A DNA stretch of 64,000 nucleotides from Chitinophaga polysaccharea. Lineage in GTDB: Bacteria; Bacteroidota; Bacteroidia; Chitinophagales; Chitinophagaceae. Of this stretch, positions 17,363 through 26,705 are shown piece by piece; position 1 is the first letter of the stretch, and each line of letters opens with the position of its first letter. The position numbers and the translations under genes are program-made. Location of the stretch: NCBI RefSeq assembly GCF_007829335.1, contig NZ_VIWO01000010.1, positions 62,001 through 126,000 of the forward strand, in the 5' to 3' direction. The notes beneath the pieces were generated by a model. It was given only the letters and a program-made list of their open reading frames with translations, had not been told where the DNA came from and made no database searches.

Positions 17363-17450
17363 AGGCAAAAAGCAAAAAGGTGAAAGCACTGGCTGTAATG
17401 AAACCAACCTGTAAACAAGTCAAAAGCTTTATGCCTTTAGCTTTGTGCCT
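17363..17450. repeat. Imperfect inverted repeat between the AAA and DUF5682 genes
   Basis: Arms 17363-17387 and 17426-17450 pair imperfectly over 25 bp (AGGCAAAAAGC against AGGCACAAAGC, then AAAGGTGAAAGC against AAAGGCATAAAGC). The A-rich edge GCGGAAGGCAAAAAGC resembles the edges of the palindromic elements at 25.6 and 48.4 kb, so it may be a diverged relative, or a partial terminator inside the operon. Confidence 0.4.
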
Positions 17451-17489
17451 GCTACTTTTCTTCATTACTTAACGATCTAACATAGACAT

Positions 17490-19868
17490 ATGTCTGTACA
17501 TATTTTAGGTATCCGGCACCATGGGCCTGGCTCTGCCAGGAACGTGAAAGCATTCCTGGAGGAATTGCAACCGGATATTGTGCTGATAGAGGGACCTCCC
17601 GAAGCAGATGCGCTGTTGCCATGGGCAGGGCACGACGACTTACAGCCACCGGTAGCCATCCTGGCCTGGCAGCCGGATAATCCCAGAAAGGCTTGTTTCT
17701 ATCCATTTGCCGCCTTCTCACCCGAGTGGCAGGCCATATTGTATGCAAAAGAACATCGTATCCCTGCCCGGTTTATGGATCTGCCCCTGGCGCATGTATT
17801 CGGACTGGAAAATGAAGCGGCGGCAAAAGCGGCAGCCGCCAACGAGGGTGCTGCGGGAGAAAACAACACGGGCGACACGACGGGAGATAACGGAGATGAA
17901 AAAGCATTGCTGAACAGCGCCCGTCAATCTATCCTCCAAACAAGGCAGCATGCCCGCCAGGATAACCATGTAGCGGAGGATGACGAGGTAGTCCCTTTCC
18001 CGGTGAGGCGGGATCCTATTTCCCACCTGGCTGCGGCCGCAGGATACGATGATGGAGAAAGATGGTGGGAACATATGTTTGAATACCGGCAGCAACAGGA
18101 ACAGGTATTTGAGGCGGTGAATGATGCCATGCAGGCGCTCCGCGAAGAATTACCCCAACGGGATAATCACGTAGAACAACTGCGGGAAGCCTGGATGCGG
18201 AAATGTATCCGTGCCGCTGAAAAGGAAATGTTTCAGCGAATTGCCGTCATCTGCGGCGCCTGGCACGGCCCGGCGCTACAAAATATGCCTAAGCCAAAAG
18301 AAGACAATGACCTGTTGAAAAGCTTACCCAAAGCCAAAGTGGCCACCACCTGGATACCATGGACCTATAGCCGTTTGAGTTATGAAAGCGGTTATGGCGC
18401 CGGCATTCCTTCCCCCGGCTGGTATGAGCATATCTGGGAACATCCCACCGATGATGGCACCCGCTGGATGGCCCTGGTGGCAAAGCTTTTCAGAGAACAG
18501 CAACAGGATACCTCCGTGGCACATGTAATGGAAGCAGTACGGCTGGCCAATGCGCTGGCAGCGCTGCGCCAATATTCCCGCCCGGGGCTGGAGGAACTGA
18601 ACGAGGCTACGTTAAGCGTGCTGTGTAACGGGGAACCGGTGCTCATGCAGTTGATCAGGGATCAACTGATCATACGCAACCGCATCGGTAAGGTGCCCCA
18701 TGAAGTGCCGGCTCCTCCCCTGCAATCCGATATTACGCAATGGCAGAAGAAACTGCGGCTGCCGCAAACAGCCGATTTCAAAGATTACCAACTCGACCTG
18801 CGTAAAGAGAATGACCTGGAACGCAGTATCTTCCTCCACCGGTTACAACTGCTGGAAATCCGTTGGGGAACCAGGCAGGAAGTGTCGGGGAAGGGTACCT
18901 TTAAAGAACAATGGCGCCTGCAATGGGATCCTTCCTATTCCATCGACATTATCGAAAAAGGGAGTTGGGGCAATACGGTAGCCGAAGCAGCATCCAACTA
19001 CGTGATAGATACCGCCCATCATACCGGCACTTTGCAGCAGGTATGCCAAATGCTGGAATCGGCCATACCGGCCGAGCTACCGGCGGTGGTAGATATATTG
19101 ATACATCGTATCAATAACCTCGCGGCCACCTCCGGAGATGTGTTGCAGCTGATGCAGGTGATTCCCCCGCTGGTGAATATCAGCAAATTCGGGAACGTGC
19201 GTAAAACAGACGCCGAACTGGTGAATGGTATTATCGAAAGCATGATAGATCGTATCTGCATCAGTTTACCCGCCGCCAGTACTTCCATTACGGAAGATGC
19301 TGCGCTGGCCTTACTGGAACTCTTCTATGGCATGAACGACGCCATCGGGCTGCTGCAACACGCGGCGCTGACCGGCTCCTGGCATAATACCTTACAGGCC
19401 ATTGCCGGCAATCGCCAGTCAGCCCCCATGATAGCGGGCTATGCTACCCGCCTGTTGTTTGATGGCCGGATATTAAGGGGAGAACCGTTACTGCAGGGTT
19501 TCAGTGTGGCGATGTCGGTGGCCAATCCGCCGGCAGTAGCGGCCTCCTGGCTGGAAGGCTTCCTTAAAGGCAGCGGCACCTTGCTGTTACTGGATGAATC
19601 GCTCTGGGGAATGGTGTACAGCTGGGTTTCTCAACTGGAAAATGATATTTTCATCCAGGTATTGCCGTTATTACGCCGCACCTTTTCTAACTTTACAGCC
19701 CCGGAAAGGAAAAAACTGGGAGCTAAAGTGAAACAGGGAGGTAGTGATACCTCCATTAAAATAGTGGCAACAGGAGAAACAGATGCAGCGCGGGGAGAAC
19801 AGGGCATACGGGTGGTAATGCAAATGCTGGGGTTGGTTGACTCAAAATTGTTATCAGATGGAGCATAA
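17490..19868 (+). CDS. DUF5682 protein of the MoxR/VWA cluster
   Basis: 792 residues, cytosolic. The N-terminus ILGIRHHGPGSARNVKAFL then QPDIVLIEGPPEAD has the layout of the TraB/TIKI/ChaN-EreA fold: a glycine-histidine motif after strand 1, then a strand ending in an acidic residue. A second matching motif, VICGAWHGPALQ, lies near residue 255. An Ala/Gly-rich insert (about 110-140) follows the first block. The C-terminal 400 residues are helical. DUF5682 has no established activity; a metal-dependent hydrolase-like domain is my inference from these motifs. It precedes the VWA gene with an 11-bp overlap. The E. coli counterpart would be YehM (from memory). Confidence 0.82.
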   Translation: MSVHILGIRHHGPGSARNVKAFLEELQPDIVLIEGPPEADALLPWAGHDDLQPPVAILAWQPDNPRKACFYPFAAFSPEWQAILYAKEHRIPARFMDLPLAHVFGLENEAAAKAAAANEGAAGENNTGDTTGDNGDEKALLNSARQSILQTRQHARQDNHVAEDDEVVPFPVRRDPISHLAAAAGYDDGERWWEHMFEYRQQQEQVFEAVNDAMQALREELPQRDNHVEQLREAWMRKCIRAAEKEMFQRIAVICGAWHGPALQNMPKPKEDNDLLKSLPKAKVATTWIPWTYSRLSYESGYGAGIPSPGWYEHIWEHPTDDGTRWMALVAKLFREQQQDTSVAHVMEAVRLANALAALRQYSRPGLEELNEATLSVLCNGEPVLMQLIRDQLIIRNRIGKVPHEVPAPPLQSDITQWQKKLRLPQTADFKDYQLDLRKENDLERSIFLHRLQLLEIRWGTRQEVSGKGTFKEQWRLQWDPSYSIDIIEKGSWGNTVAEAASNYVIDTAHHTGTLQQVCQMLESAIPAELPAVVDILIHRINNLAATSGDVLQLMQVIPPLVNISKFGNVRKTDAELVNGIIESMIDRICISLPAASTSITEDAALALLELFYGMNDAIGLLQHAALTGSWHNTLQAIAGNRQSAPMIAGYATRLLFDGRILRGEPLLQGFSVAMSVANPPAVAASWLEGFLKGSGTLLLLDESLWGMVYSWVSQLENDIFIQVLPLLRRTFSNFTAPERKKLGAKVKQGGSDTSIKIVATGETDAARGEQGIRVVMQMLGLVDSKLLSDGA

Positions 19869-20997
19869 AGAACAGGTTCGCAGATGGCGGTTGGTGTTGG
19901 GAGGAACGGAAAATGACGGCACCGCTTATTCGTTGGATAAAACGGATCTGCAAATCGACAAAACACTGGAAGCATTGTACGACAGTACGAAGCGGGGTGG
20001 CCTTGGCCCGTCATCGCCCAATGTAAGCCGCTGGCTGGGCGATATACGCAACTACTTCCCTTCCTCCGTAGTACAGGTCATGCAGCAGGATGCACTGAAA
20101 CGCCTGAATCTTACCCAGATGCTCTTTGAAAAAGAGATGCTGGAAAATGTGGAAACAGATGTACACCTGGTAGCTACGCTGATGACACTCAGCCGGGTAA
20201 TACCAGAGAAAACCAAAGATACCGCCAGGCAGGTGGTAAAAAAAGTGGTGGATGAACTGATCAAAAAGCTGGCCCAGCCCACTCAACAGGCCATCAATGG
20301 CAGCTTAAACAGGAGTACGCGTAACCGCCGTCCCCGCCATCATGAAATCAACTGGCACTTGACGATACAGAAAAACCTCCGGCATTACCAGTCCGACTAT
20401 AAAACAATTATCCCGGAAACATTAATAGGCTATGGCCGGAAGCGCACTGCGCTGAAAGAAGTAGTATTGTGCCTGGATCAAAGTGGTTCTATGGGAACAT
20501 CTGTTGTATATTCCGGTATCTTTGGCGCTGTTATGGCCTCCATCCCGGCGTTGAAAACACAGATGGTGGTATTTGACACCGCAGTAGCGGACCTGACAGA
20601 AGAGTTGAATGACCCGGTAGACCTGCTCTTTGGCGTACAGCTGGGCGGAGGGACCGATATCAATGCCGCGCTGAAATATTGTAGCCAGATCATTTCCCGC
20701 CCTACCGATACCGTATTGGTGCTGGTGACCGACCTGATGGAAGGCGGCGATGAAATGGGCATGAGGAAGCGCTTTGTAGAGCTCCATGCGGCCGGTGTGC
20801 AAGTGATCGTTTTGCTGGCACTAAACGATGAAGGAGCACCCAGCTATGACCAGGAAAATGCACAGTTCCTCGCTGGACTGGGCATCCCGGTGTTTGCCTG
20901 CTCTCCGGACAAATTCCCGGATATGATGGCCATGGCGCTGAGTAAACAAGATGTGGCGCAATGGGCCGCAAAAGAAGATATTGTGCTGAAAAAATAA
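19858..20997 (+). CDS. VWA-domain protein (CoxE/YehP-like)
   Basis: 379 residues with the start chosen at ATG 19858, which overlaps the end of the upstream gene by 11 bp; a TTG at 19837 would add seven residues. An N-terminal helical region (1-195) includes a basic patch (NRSTRNRRPRHH). The VWA domain (about 200-379) has a complete MIDAS: DQSGS (Asp207, Ser209, Ser211), Thr in GGGTDINAAL and Asp in LVTDLMEGGD, so metal-dependent ligand binding should be intact. VWA partners of MoxR ATPases act as adaptors. The length is close to the 378 residues I recall for E. coli YehP. It is followed 19 bp later by the DUF4132 gene. Confidence 0.9.
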   Translation: MEHKEQVRRWRLVLGGTENDGTAYSLDKTDLQIDKTLEALYDSTKRGGLGPSSPNVSRWLGDIRNYFPSSVVQVMQQDALKRLNLTQMLFEKEMLENVETDVHLVATLMTLSRVIPEKTKDTARQVVKKVVDELIKKLAQPTQQAINGSLNRSTRNRRPRHHEINWHLTIQKNLRHYQSDYKTIIPETLIGYGRKRTALKEVVLCLDQSGSMGTSVVYSGIFGAVMASIPALKTQMVVFDTAVADLTEELNDPVDLLFGVQLGGGTDINAALKYCSQIISRPTDTVLVLVTDLMEGGDEMGMRKRFVELHAAGVQVIVLLALNDEGAPSYDQENAQFLAGLGIPVFACSPDKFPDMMAMALSKQDVAQWAAKEDIVLKK

Positions 20998-21016
20998 TTG
21001 AATCTATCTATACCTT

Positions 21017-23914
21017 ATGCCGTACAACAAGGAAACGATACTACCTCTGCTTGAAAAACTGAACTTGACTAACTATGAAAACAATGAACCTTTACGGTCC
21101 GGGGTAGATTTCCTTACTGGTGTAACCTTTCAGCCACCCATCTTCACAGATGAACATGCGGATACACCCGGATTATTTATTACACTATTACGCGTACCAG
21201 AGCTATGGGACGATAACGACCGGCTGGTACTGCAGCTTATTTCTGCGCCCAATACCTGGGCCAGGTGCCAGGACCGGTTCCTGCGCACGATTGTACCCAT
21301 GATGGACATGCCGGGTACTTCCTCGTCTATTGTACTGCGATTCAGTTATTTTACCAGCTTCCTGCAACAACGGGGCTGTACGCCGGAAGAGATAGGCTCG
21401 CGCCTGATCAGCTATTCCGGCGATGGACACAACTTTGATCTGGCGCCACTGAAATTTACGCCACTGCGTAAATTCTTACAGGACCTTATGAAGAGTGCAG
21501 CACCTCATGTGGTAGATGCCTACCTTCATACCTGGAGAGACAAGCCCTGGAATTCCCTGTTTTACCGCCTGTTGGCCAAAGCTCATCCCGAGAGGGAAAT
21601 GGAATACCTGGAAAACAGGTTGCTGCGGGGCTACACGCTGGCAGACTGGTATGAACTGAGCCGGGTATTGCTGCAAAATAACGTGCAGAAATATGCCGAC
21701 CTGGTGGCGCGCATCACGGGAACATTCACAGCAGGTCAACAATACGCTGCTGCCTTATTGGGCTATCACCTGTTGGCGACGCAATTGCCGGAGCAATATG
21801 TGCCGGTATTGAAAACAGCCGCGTACGATTTCCTGGAGGCGCCCCATACCAATATTGAAGCCCCGGCCCATAATGGTATACAGGCATCCAGTATGCCGCC
21901 ACCGGTGGTACTGGCCATAAAAGACCTGTTGCAATACGACCAGCCTGCGGTGCTCTCCTACCTGGGCAACTACCTTACTGCCAAACGCTATATGCACCCG
22001 GATACCTTCCAGGTGCTGGCAGAGGAGCTGAAGGAAAACGCGGTCAGCCTATTGCTGCAAGCGCTGGCGAACGACTACGATGCCAGGGTGGTATTGCCCG
22101 CACTGAGCCAGTTGCCGGTGTCGTTGTACATGGATCAACTCTGGCCGTTTACCCTGCACAAATTAAAATCTGTTCGTTCACTCGTAGCCGTTATCCTGGC
22201 GGAACACCCGCAAGCATTGGAGAAAGCGGGCGAATTGCTGGAGCATAAAAAAGCAGATCAGCGCCTGACAGCCGTGCAAATCCTGTGCAGGCTAAATAAC
22301 GCCCATGCAAGAACATTACTGCAAGAGGCGGTACAGAAAGAAATAAATGATGATGCCCGCGACCTGATGCTGGAAACATTGAATTATCCGACCATTGAAG
22401 ACGGCGACGATCTTACGGTGGTAACCCGGTTGGTGGCTTACGCCAAAAAACGGCATAAACTCTCCCGGCCGGCGGAGAAATGGCTGGATGACACCTCCCT
22501 GCCATTTTTATATTTACTGGACGGCCAGGTGATGAGCATCGAAATGATGCGTTTCCTGCTGTACCGCATGTCGCGGGTAAAGGAAGTACGCGCCGATATG
22601 GAAGTGAAGCCCCTCCTGCGTTTAATAGACCGTTCCCGCAGCGGGGAATTTGCTTCCGCCTTATTTCAGCAATACCAGCAACAGGGCGGCGACGCCAGTA
22701 TCCGGTACCTGCTGATTGTAGCGGCGATGCTGGGCGATGATCAGCTGGTAGAAAAGCTCAAGGACGCCATGCATTTCTGGATAGAATCCAAGCGTTTCAA
22801 AATGGCGGAACATGGCATTGCCGCGCTGGCCATGCAAGGCAGCGCCAATGCACTCCGCTTTGTTGAATTCCTGTCGCGCCGCTACCGGATCCGCAAATCG
22901 GCCGTGGGTGCAGCTGCATTGGCAACCTTGCAAAGCACCGCTGCTGAACTCGGCATCAGTATTCATGAACTGGGAGATCGTATTGCACCTGATTTCGGTT
23001 TTACCGGCATGTTTAAATATGTGGAGATTAATAACGAGACCTGGCGCGTATTTATCGATAACCACTTCAAACCCGGTTATCTCAACGAAAATAACCGCCG
23101 CTTCAAATCCATACCAACCGGTACTTCCAACGAAATGAGAGAATCATTTAAGCTGCTGGCCAAAGAAATTACAGATGCGGTAAAATCGCAGTCGCAGCGA
23201 CTGGAGTATTTCCTGGTGATACAGCGTAAATGGAGTAGCCACGCCTGGCAGCAGTTGTTCCTGGGAAATCCGTTAATGTTTGTCTTCGCCAAACGGTTGC
23301 TGTGGGGATTATTTGATGAGCAGGATCAGCTGATCACCCCATTCTACTGCCAGGACAATATGGCCCTGCTTACAGCAGTGGATACGGAGATTACGTTGCT
23401 CGAAAATACCAGTGTACGCATCCTGCATCCCCTGATGCTGGATACGGCTACTTTACAACAGTGGAAGCATAAGTTTGTGGAACGCGGTATTGAACCGGTT
23501 TTTCCTCAACTGAACAGGCCGGTAAGTGCCTTATTGCCGCAACAGGCATATACTACGCTGGTAGATGATTTTGAGGATATATCCATGGAAAGCGAGGTAT
23601 TGCATGCCCATATGGAACAGAAAGGCTGGAAACTGAGTGAGGGCAGCGATAGTAAATTCATGTATGCCTGGCACAAAACAGATGATGTACACCAGCTGGA
23701 AGTGATCCTGGAGATGAGTAGTATTACTGCTGCCGATCAATTCCGCTCTAAGCTGGGCAAGCTGTACTTCATCGATAAAACTAAAACATCACAACGTTGG
23801 TTTCGCAGTACAGATAAAGAAGCAGCTGACTGCCTGTTGCCGCTGAAAAACGTGCCGCCGGTATTTTATTCGGAAGCGATCACGGACATTACCGTGTCCC
23901 GCGGGCAAGCGTAG
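21017..23914 (+). CDS. DUF4132-domain protein (YehI/MolR-like)
   Basis: 965 residues, cytosolic. The first two thirds are helical with HEAT-like stretches (for example KSVRSLVAVILAEHPQALEKA and DQRLTAVQILCRLNNAHA). The C-terminal DUF4132 domain begins around WRVFIDNHFKPGYLNENNRR (near residue 675) and continues through LEYFLVIQRKWSSHAWQQLF, RLLWGLFDEQDQLI and the RILHPLML segment. An N-terminal WGR domain, present in E. coli YehI as I remember it, is not obvious here. Function unknown; old literature links the E. coli locus to molybdate (molR), without a mechanism. It is the last gene of the six-gene block. Confidence 0.85.
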   Translation: MPYNKETILPLLEKLNLTNYENNEPLRSGVDFLTGVTFQPPIFTDEHADTPGLFITLLRVPELWDDNDRLVLQLISAPNTWARCQDRFLRTIVPMMDMPGTSSSIVLRFSYFTSFLQQRGCTPEEIGSRLISYSGDGHNFDLAPLKFTPLRKFLQDLMKSAAPHVVDAYLHTWRDKPWNSLFYRLLAKAHPEREMEYLENRLLRGYTLADWYELSRVLLQNNVQKYADLVARITGTFTAGQQYAAALLGYHLLATQLPEQYVPVLKTAAYDFLEAPHTNIEAPAHNGIQASSMPPPVVLAIKDLLQYDQPAVLSYLGNYLTAKRYMHPDTFQVLAEELKENAVSLLLQALANDYDARVVLPALSQLPVSLYMDQLWPFTLHKLKSVRSLVAVILAEHPQALEKAGELLEHKKADQRLTAVQILCRLNNAHARTLLQEAVQKEINDDARDLMLETLNYPTIEDGDDLTVVTRLVAYAKKRHKLSRPAEKWLDDTSLPFLYLLDGQVMSIEMMRFLLYRMSRVKEVRADMEVKPLLRLIDRSRSGEFASALFQQYQQQGGDASIRYLLIVAAMLGDDQLVEKLKDAMHFWIESKRFKMAEHGIAALAMQGSANALRFVEFLSRRYRIRKSAVGAAALATLQSTAAELGISIHELGDRIAPDFGFTGMFKYVEINNETWRVFIDNHFKPGYLNENNRRFKSIPTGTSNEMRESFKLLAKEITDAVKSQSQRLEYFLVIQRKWSSHAWQQLFLGNPLMFVFAKRLLWGLFDEQDQLITPFYCQDNMALLTAVDTEITLLENTSVRILHPLMLDTATLQQWKHKFVERGIEPVFPQLNRPVSALLPQQAYTTLVDDFEDISMESEVLHAHMEQKGWKLSEGSDSKFMYAWHKTDDVHQLEVILEMSSITAADQFRSKLGKLYFIDKTKTSQRWFRSTDKEAADCLLPLKNVPPVFYSEAITDITVSRGQA

Positions 23915-23980
23915 TTTTAAATCACGGGATTTTATTTGTATTTTATCACGGTTAATCAAGTGAACAATTAAAATTGCTGT

Positions 23981-25573
23981 ATGTCAAAACTACGTTCCAC
24001 GCTGGCAGGCGCGTTCCTGCTGTTGCTATCGGCACGCACCACTCCAGGGCATGCCATTAACATCATTCCGCAGCCATCGGAAGTAAAAATGTTAACCGGC
24101 ACCTTTACATTATCCGGCGCCACTGCCATTATTCCTGGCAAGAGCGCCGGCGAGGCCAATCTCCTGGCACAGGCCCTACAGGAGAGTTATAGCATGGTAC
24201 TCCCGCTGAAACCCAGTGCCAAAAACAATTACATCCGCCTTTCCCTCAATCCGGCTCTTAAAAAAGAGCTGGGAGAAGAAGGCTATCAGTTGCAGGTAAC
24301 CCCTGATCATGTCGACATTACCGCCGCCACTAATACCGGTATCTTCTATGGTACCCAGTCCCTTCGCCAGCTAATCACTACCAACGGCAACGTATATACG
24401 ATAAATGCCGTTGCCATTAAAGACAAGCCCCGCTTTGGCTGGCGCGCTTTCATGCTAGACGAAGGCCGTTACTTCAAAGGCGGAGAAACCGTTAAGCGCC
24501 TGTTGGATGAAATGGCCCTGTTGAAGATGAATGTGTTTCACTGGCACCTGACAGATGACCAGGGCTGGCGCATAGAAATCAAAAAGTATCCGCTGCTGAC
24601 GCAGGTGGGCGGCAAGCGCGATTCCACACAGATAGGCACCTGGAACAGCAAAATATTTGATGGCAAAATCCATGAAGGCTATTACACTCAAGAGCAGATC
24701 AAAGAGATTATCAAATATGCGGCCGACCGGCATATCACAGTGGTCCCGGAAATAGAAATGCCGGGCCATTCCAGCGCCGCCATTGCCGCCTATCCCTGGC
24801 TGGGCACCACCCACCAGGCCATCAAAGTACCGACTACCTTCGGCGTGCATTACGATGTTTTCAACGTATCTGACCCCAAAGTGATTGCCTTCCTGCAGGA
24901 TGTATTGGAGGAAGTGATTGCCTTATTCCCCTCTAAGGTCATTCATATTGGCGGCGACGAGGTAAGGTATGACCAATGGAAGGCGGATCCCGGTGTGAAT
25001 GCCTATATGAAAGCGCATCATCTCAGCTCTCCCGCCGACCTGCAAATCGCCTTTACCAACAGCATTTCCAACTACCTGGCGGGAAAAAACCGCCGGATGA
25101 CCGGTTGGAATGAAATCATGGGTAGCAAACTGCATGAGTATACCGACAACAAAGACAATACAGTAACCGAAAAGCTGGCGTCAGGCACCATTGTACAATT
25201 CTGGAAAGGCGAACTAAACCTGATCAACGACGCGGTGTCCAAAGGCTATGATGTAGTGAACTCCTATCATGCACTCACCTACCTGGACTACAGCTACCAG
25301 GACATTTCGCTGGAAAAGGCGTATAATTTTGATCCTATTCCCGCCGGACTGGATCCTAAATACCATGCACAGATATTGGGCACCGGTTGCCAGATGTGGG
25401 GAGAATGGATACCCGATGTAAAATCTATGAATCGCCAGGTATTTCCTCGGTTGGCAGCCTATGCGGAAGATGGCTGGAGCCAGGTGGCCAGCAAGAATTT
25501 CACCCAATTTCAGCAGGCATTGCAATACTTCTATACCCGCTGGGATAAGGAAGCTATTCGTTATAATAAATAG
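23981..25573 (+). CDS. Secreted GH20 beta-N-acetylhexosaminidase
   Basis: 530 residues with an N-terminal signal peptide (about 1-25, hydrophobic AFLLLLSA). A GH20b-like domain (about 26-148) precedes the TIM barrel. Barrel motifs include FHWHLTDDQGWRIEI (186-200), PEIEMPGHSSAA (256-267) and the catalytic Asp326-Glu327 pair in HIGGDEVRY. GH20 enzymes use substrate-assisted catalysis to release terminal GlcNAc or GalNAc from chitin fragments, glycoproteins or peptidoglycan-derived sugars. Expected location is periplasm or outside. It stands alone, not beside the SusCD pair, and is followed by a palindromic element. Confidence 0.95.
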   Translation: MSKLRSTLAGAFLLLLSARTTPGHAINIIPQPSEVKMLTGTFTLSGATAIIPGKSAGEANLLAQALQESYSMVLPLKPSAKNNYIRLSLNPALKKELGEEGYQLQVTPDHVDITAATNTGIFYGTQSLRQLITTNGNVYTINAVAIKDKPRFGWRAFMLDEGRYFKGGETVKRLLDEMALLKMNVFHWHLTDDQGWRIEIKKYPLLTQVGGKRDSTQIGTWNSKIFDGKIHEGYYTQEQIKEIIKYAADRHITVVPEIEMPGHSSAAIAAYPWLGTTHQAIKVPTTFGVHYDVFNVSDPKVIAFLQDVLEEVIALFPSKVIHIGGDEVRYDQWKADPGVNAYMKAHHLSSPADLQIAFTNSISNYLAGKNRRMTGWNEIMGSKLHEYTDNKDNTVTEKLASGTIVQFWKGELNLINDAVSKGYDVVNSYHALTYLDYSYQDISLEKAYNFDPIPAGLDPKYHAQILGTGCQMWGEWIPDVKSMNRQVFPRLAAYAEDGWSQVASKNFTQFQQALQYFYTRWDKEAIRYNK

Positions 25574-25577
25574 CACT

Positions 25578-25662
25578 GAAAGCAAAAAGCTATTGTAGCA
25601 AATGATATTAGCGAATATCTATAAATCGCATTGGTCATTTGCTACAATAGCTTTTTACTTTC
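25578..25662. repeat. Intergenic palindromic element, copy 1
   Basis: A 28-bp inverted repeat (arms 25578-25605 and 25635-25662, one mismatch) encloses a 29-bp loop. The same arms and parts of the loop (TTAGCGAAT, TTGGTCATT) recur at 48424-48520. Here it lies between two convergent genes, where the GCTTTTT-ending arm could also act as a bidirectional terminator. Confidence 0.8.
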
Positions 25663-25668
25663 TGCTCC

Positions 25669-26298
25669 CTACGGCTGTTGTACCATTCTCAATGTATCCT
25701 GTTCCCGTCTTGGATAATACAACAGCATTCCTTTCGTATTGGAGGTAAGCGCCTCCGGATCATCCGGTTTATACACCGGGAAACTGCGTACCAGCCGGTC
25801 TCCTTTTATATAAAAAGTATCTTCTCCTCTGTAGGAGGGCAGCTCCATGGTATCGATAGCATCGGTATTGATGCCAGTTATTTTATTGCCCAGGTTATAG
25901 GCGTATATTTTCCCGTAATGGCCCGAGCCTTCTGACAAGGTAGAGCAATAAATTTCCGGCTTGCCATCTTTATCCAGGTCCGCTATCATCAAGTCTTTCA
26001 GCATTCCTTTGATATCACGTTCCATTACGCTGTCTTGCCGGGTAGTATCCTTTTTATCAGTGACGATGAGCACCAGGTTCCTGATATTGTTGGTCCCTTC
26101 CGTCCGAACCCTGATGTGATACCCTTCATAGATGGTATCTTTCGCTACATTCTCTTTATCTTCCGGCGCATTCCCTTCGGGAGGGGCGTTGGCGGAATCA
26201 TGCATTGCCCGCTCCTTTTTATTTTGCAGGGGGCTGTTACAGGAAAAAAGAGCGACCATCCCTATCAGGCAACCTATTATTATTTTACTGTCCATCAT
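25669..26298 (-). CDS. Lipoprotein resembling PliI lysozyme inhibitor
   Basis: 209 residues. Residues 1-20 form a lipoprotein signal with the lipobox ALFSC. A charged linker rich in Glu, Pro and Asn follows (about 25-55). The folded part shows LMIADLDKDGKPEIYC, SGHYGKIYAYNLG and RGEDTFYIKGDRLVRSFPVYK, a pattern I associate with the PliI family of periplasmic inhibitors of I-type lysozyme. No enzymatic motif is present. Likely anchored in the envelope. Its ATG overlaps the stop codon of the small upstream gene by 4 bp, so the two are probably translated together. The inhibitor role is a family-level inference. Confidence 0.65.
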   Translation of the reverse strand: MMDSKIIIGCLIGMVALFSCNSPLQNKKERAMHDSANAPPEGNAPEDKENVAKDTIYEGYHIRVRTEGTNNIRNLVLIVTDKKDTTRQDSVMERDIKGMLKDLMIADLDKDGKPEIYCSTLSEGSGHYGKIYAYNLGNKITGINTDAIDTMELPSYRGEDTFYIKGDRLVRSFPVYKPDDPEALTSNTKGMLLYYPRREQDTLRMVQQP

Positions 26299-26468
26299 CC
26301 TTGTTTTTTGTTTTTGTGTGCTTTGGTGTCTTTACTGTTATGAGTCACGTCATTTCCTTTAAACTCCTGTTCTTCATTCTTGCGGCTATCCAGGTGGTCA
26401 CGGATTTCAGGTTTGGGTAAATGTGGTTGTCGGTTTCGCTGGTTGTTGGCGCTATTCACGTTCTTCAT
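26295..26468 (-). CDS. Small hydrophilic protein coupled to the PliI-like gene
   Basis: 57 residues from ATG 26468, very polar and rich in Asn, Lys, Gln and His, with no signal, membrane segment or known domain. It would be largely disordered. A longer frame from 26507 adds 13 residues that look hydrophobic but unconserved. The stop overlaps the next ATG (ATGA), which is the main reason to consider it a real gene. Function unknown. Confidence 0.5.
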   Translation of the reverse strand: MKNVNSANNQRNRQPHLPKPEIRDHLDSRKNEEQEFKGNDVTHNSKDTKAHKNKKQG

Positions 26469-26705
26469 AGCCAATAGATTTAAAGTAAACAATATTATAT
26501 GCGACACAAAAGCAGTGCCCTAGTCGTTTGCGCGGCTGTGGGGTGTTTGTGGGAATAATCGTGTTACCCGGGTTCCACTGATTGACGGGCAATATCCACA
26601 GTTAACAGCTGCGGCTGGGGCAGCTGAGATAAAGTATAACTTGAATATGTTCAATGGATTAGCTCAAATCAAGAGGCATTGGCAAGATATCTGTCTACAT
26701 TTTTC

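Noticed and set aside
23981..25573. GH20 hexosaminidase as part of a SusCD glycan-utilisation locus
   Set aside because: The SusCD pair is more than 34 kb away with unrelated genes between.
26469..26705. tRNA or small RNA in the gap before the small membrane gene
   Set aside because: No cloverleaf or T-loop consensus; only short GC-rich stretches.
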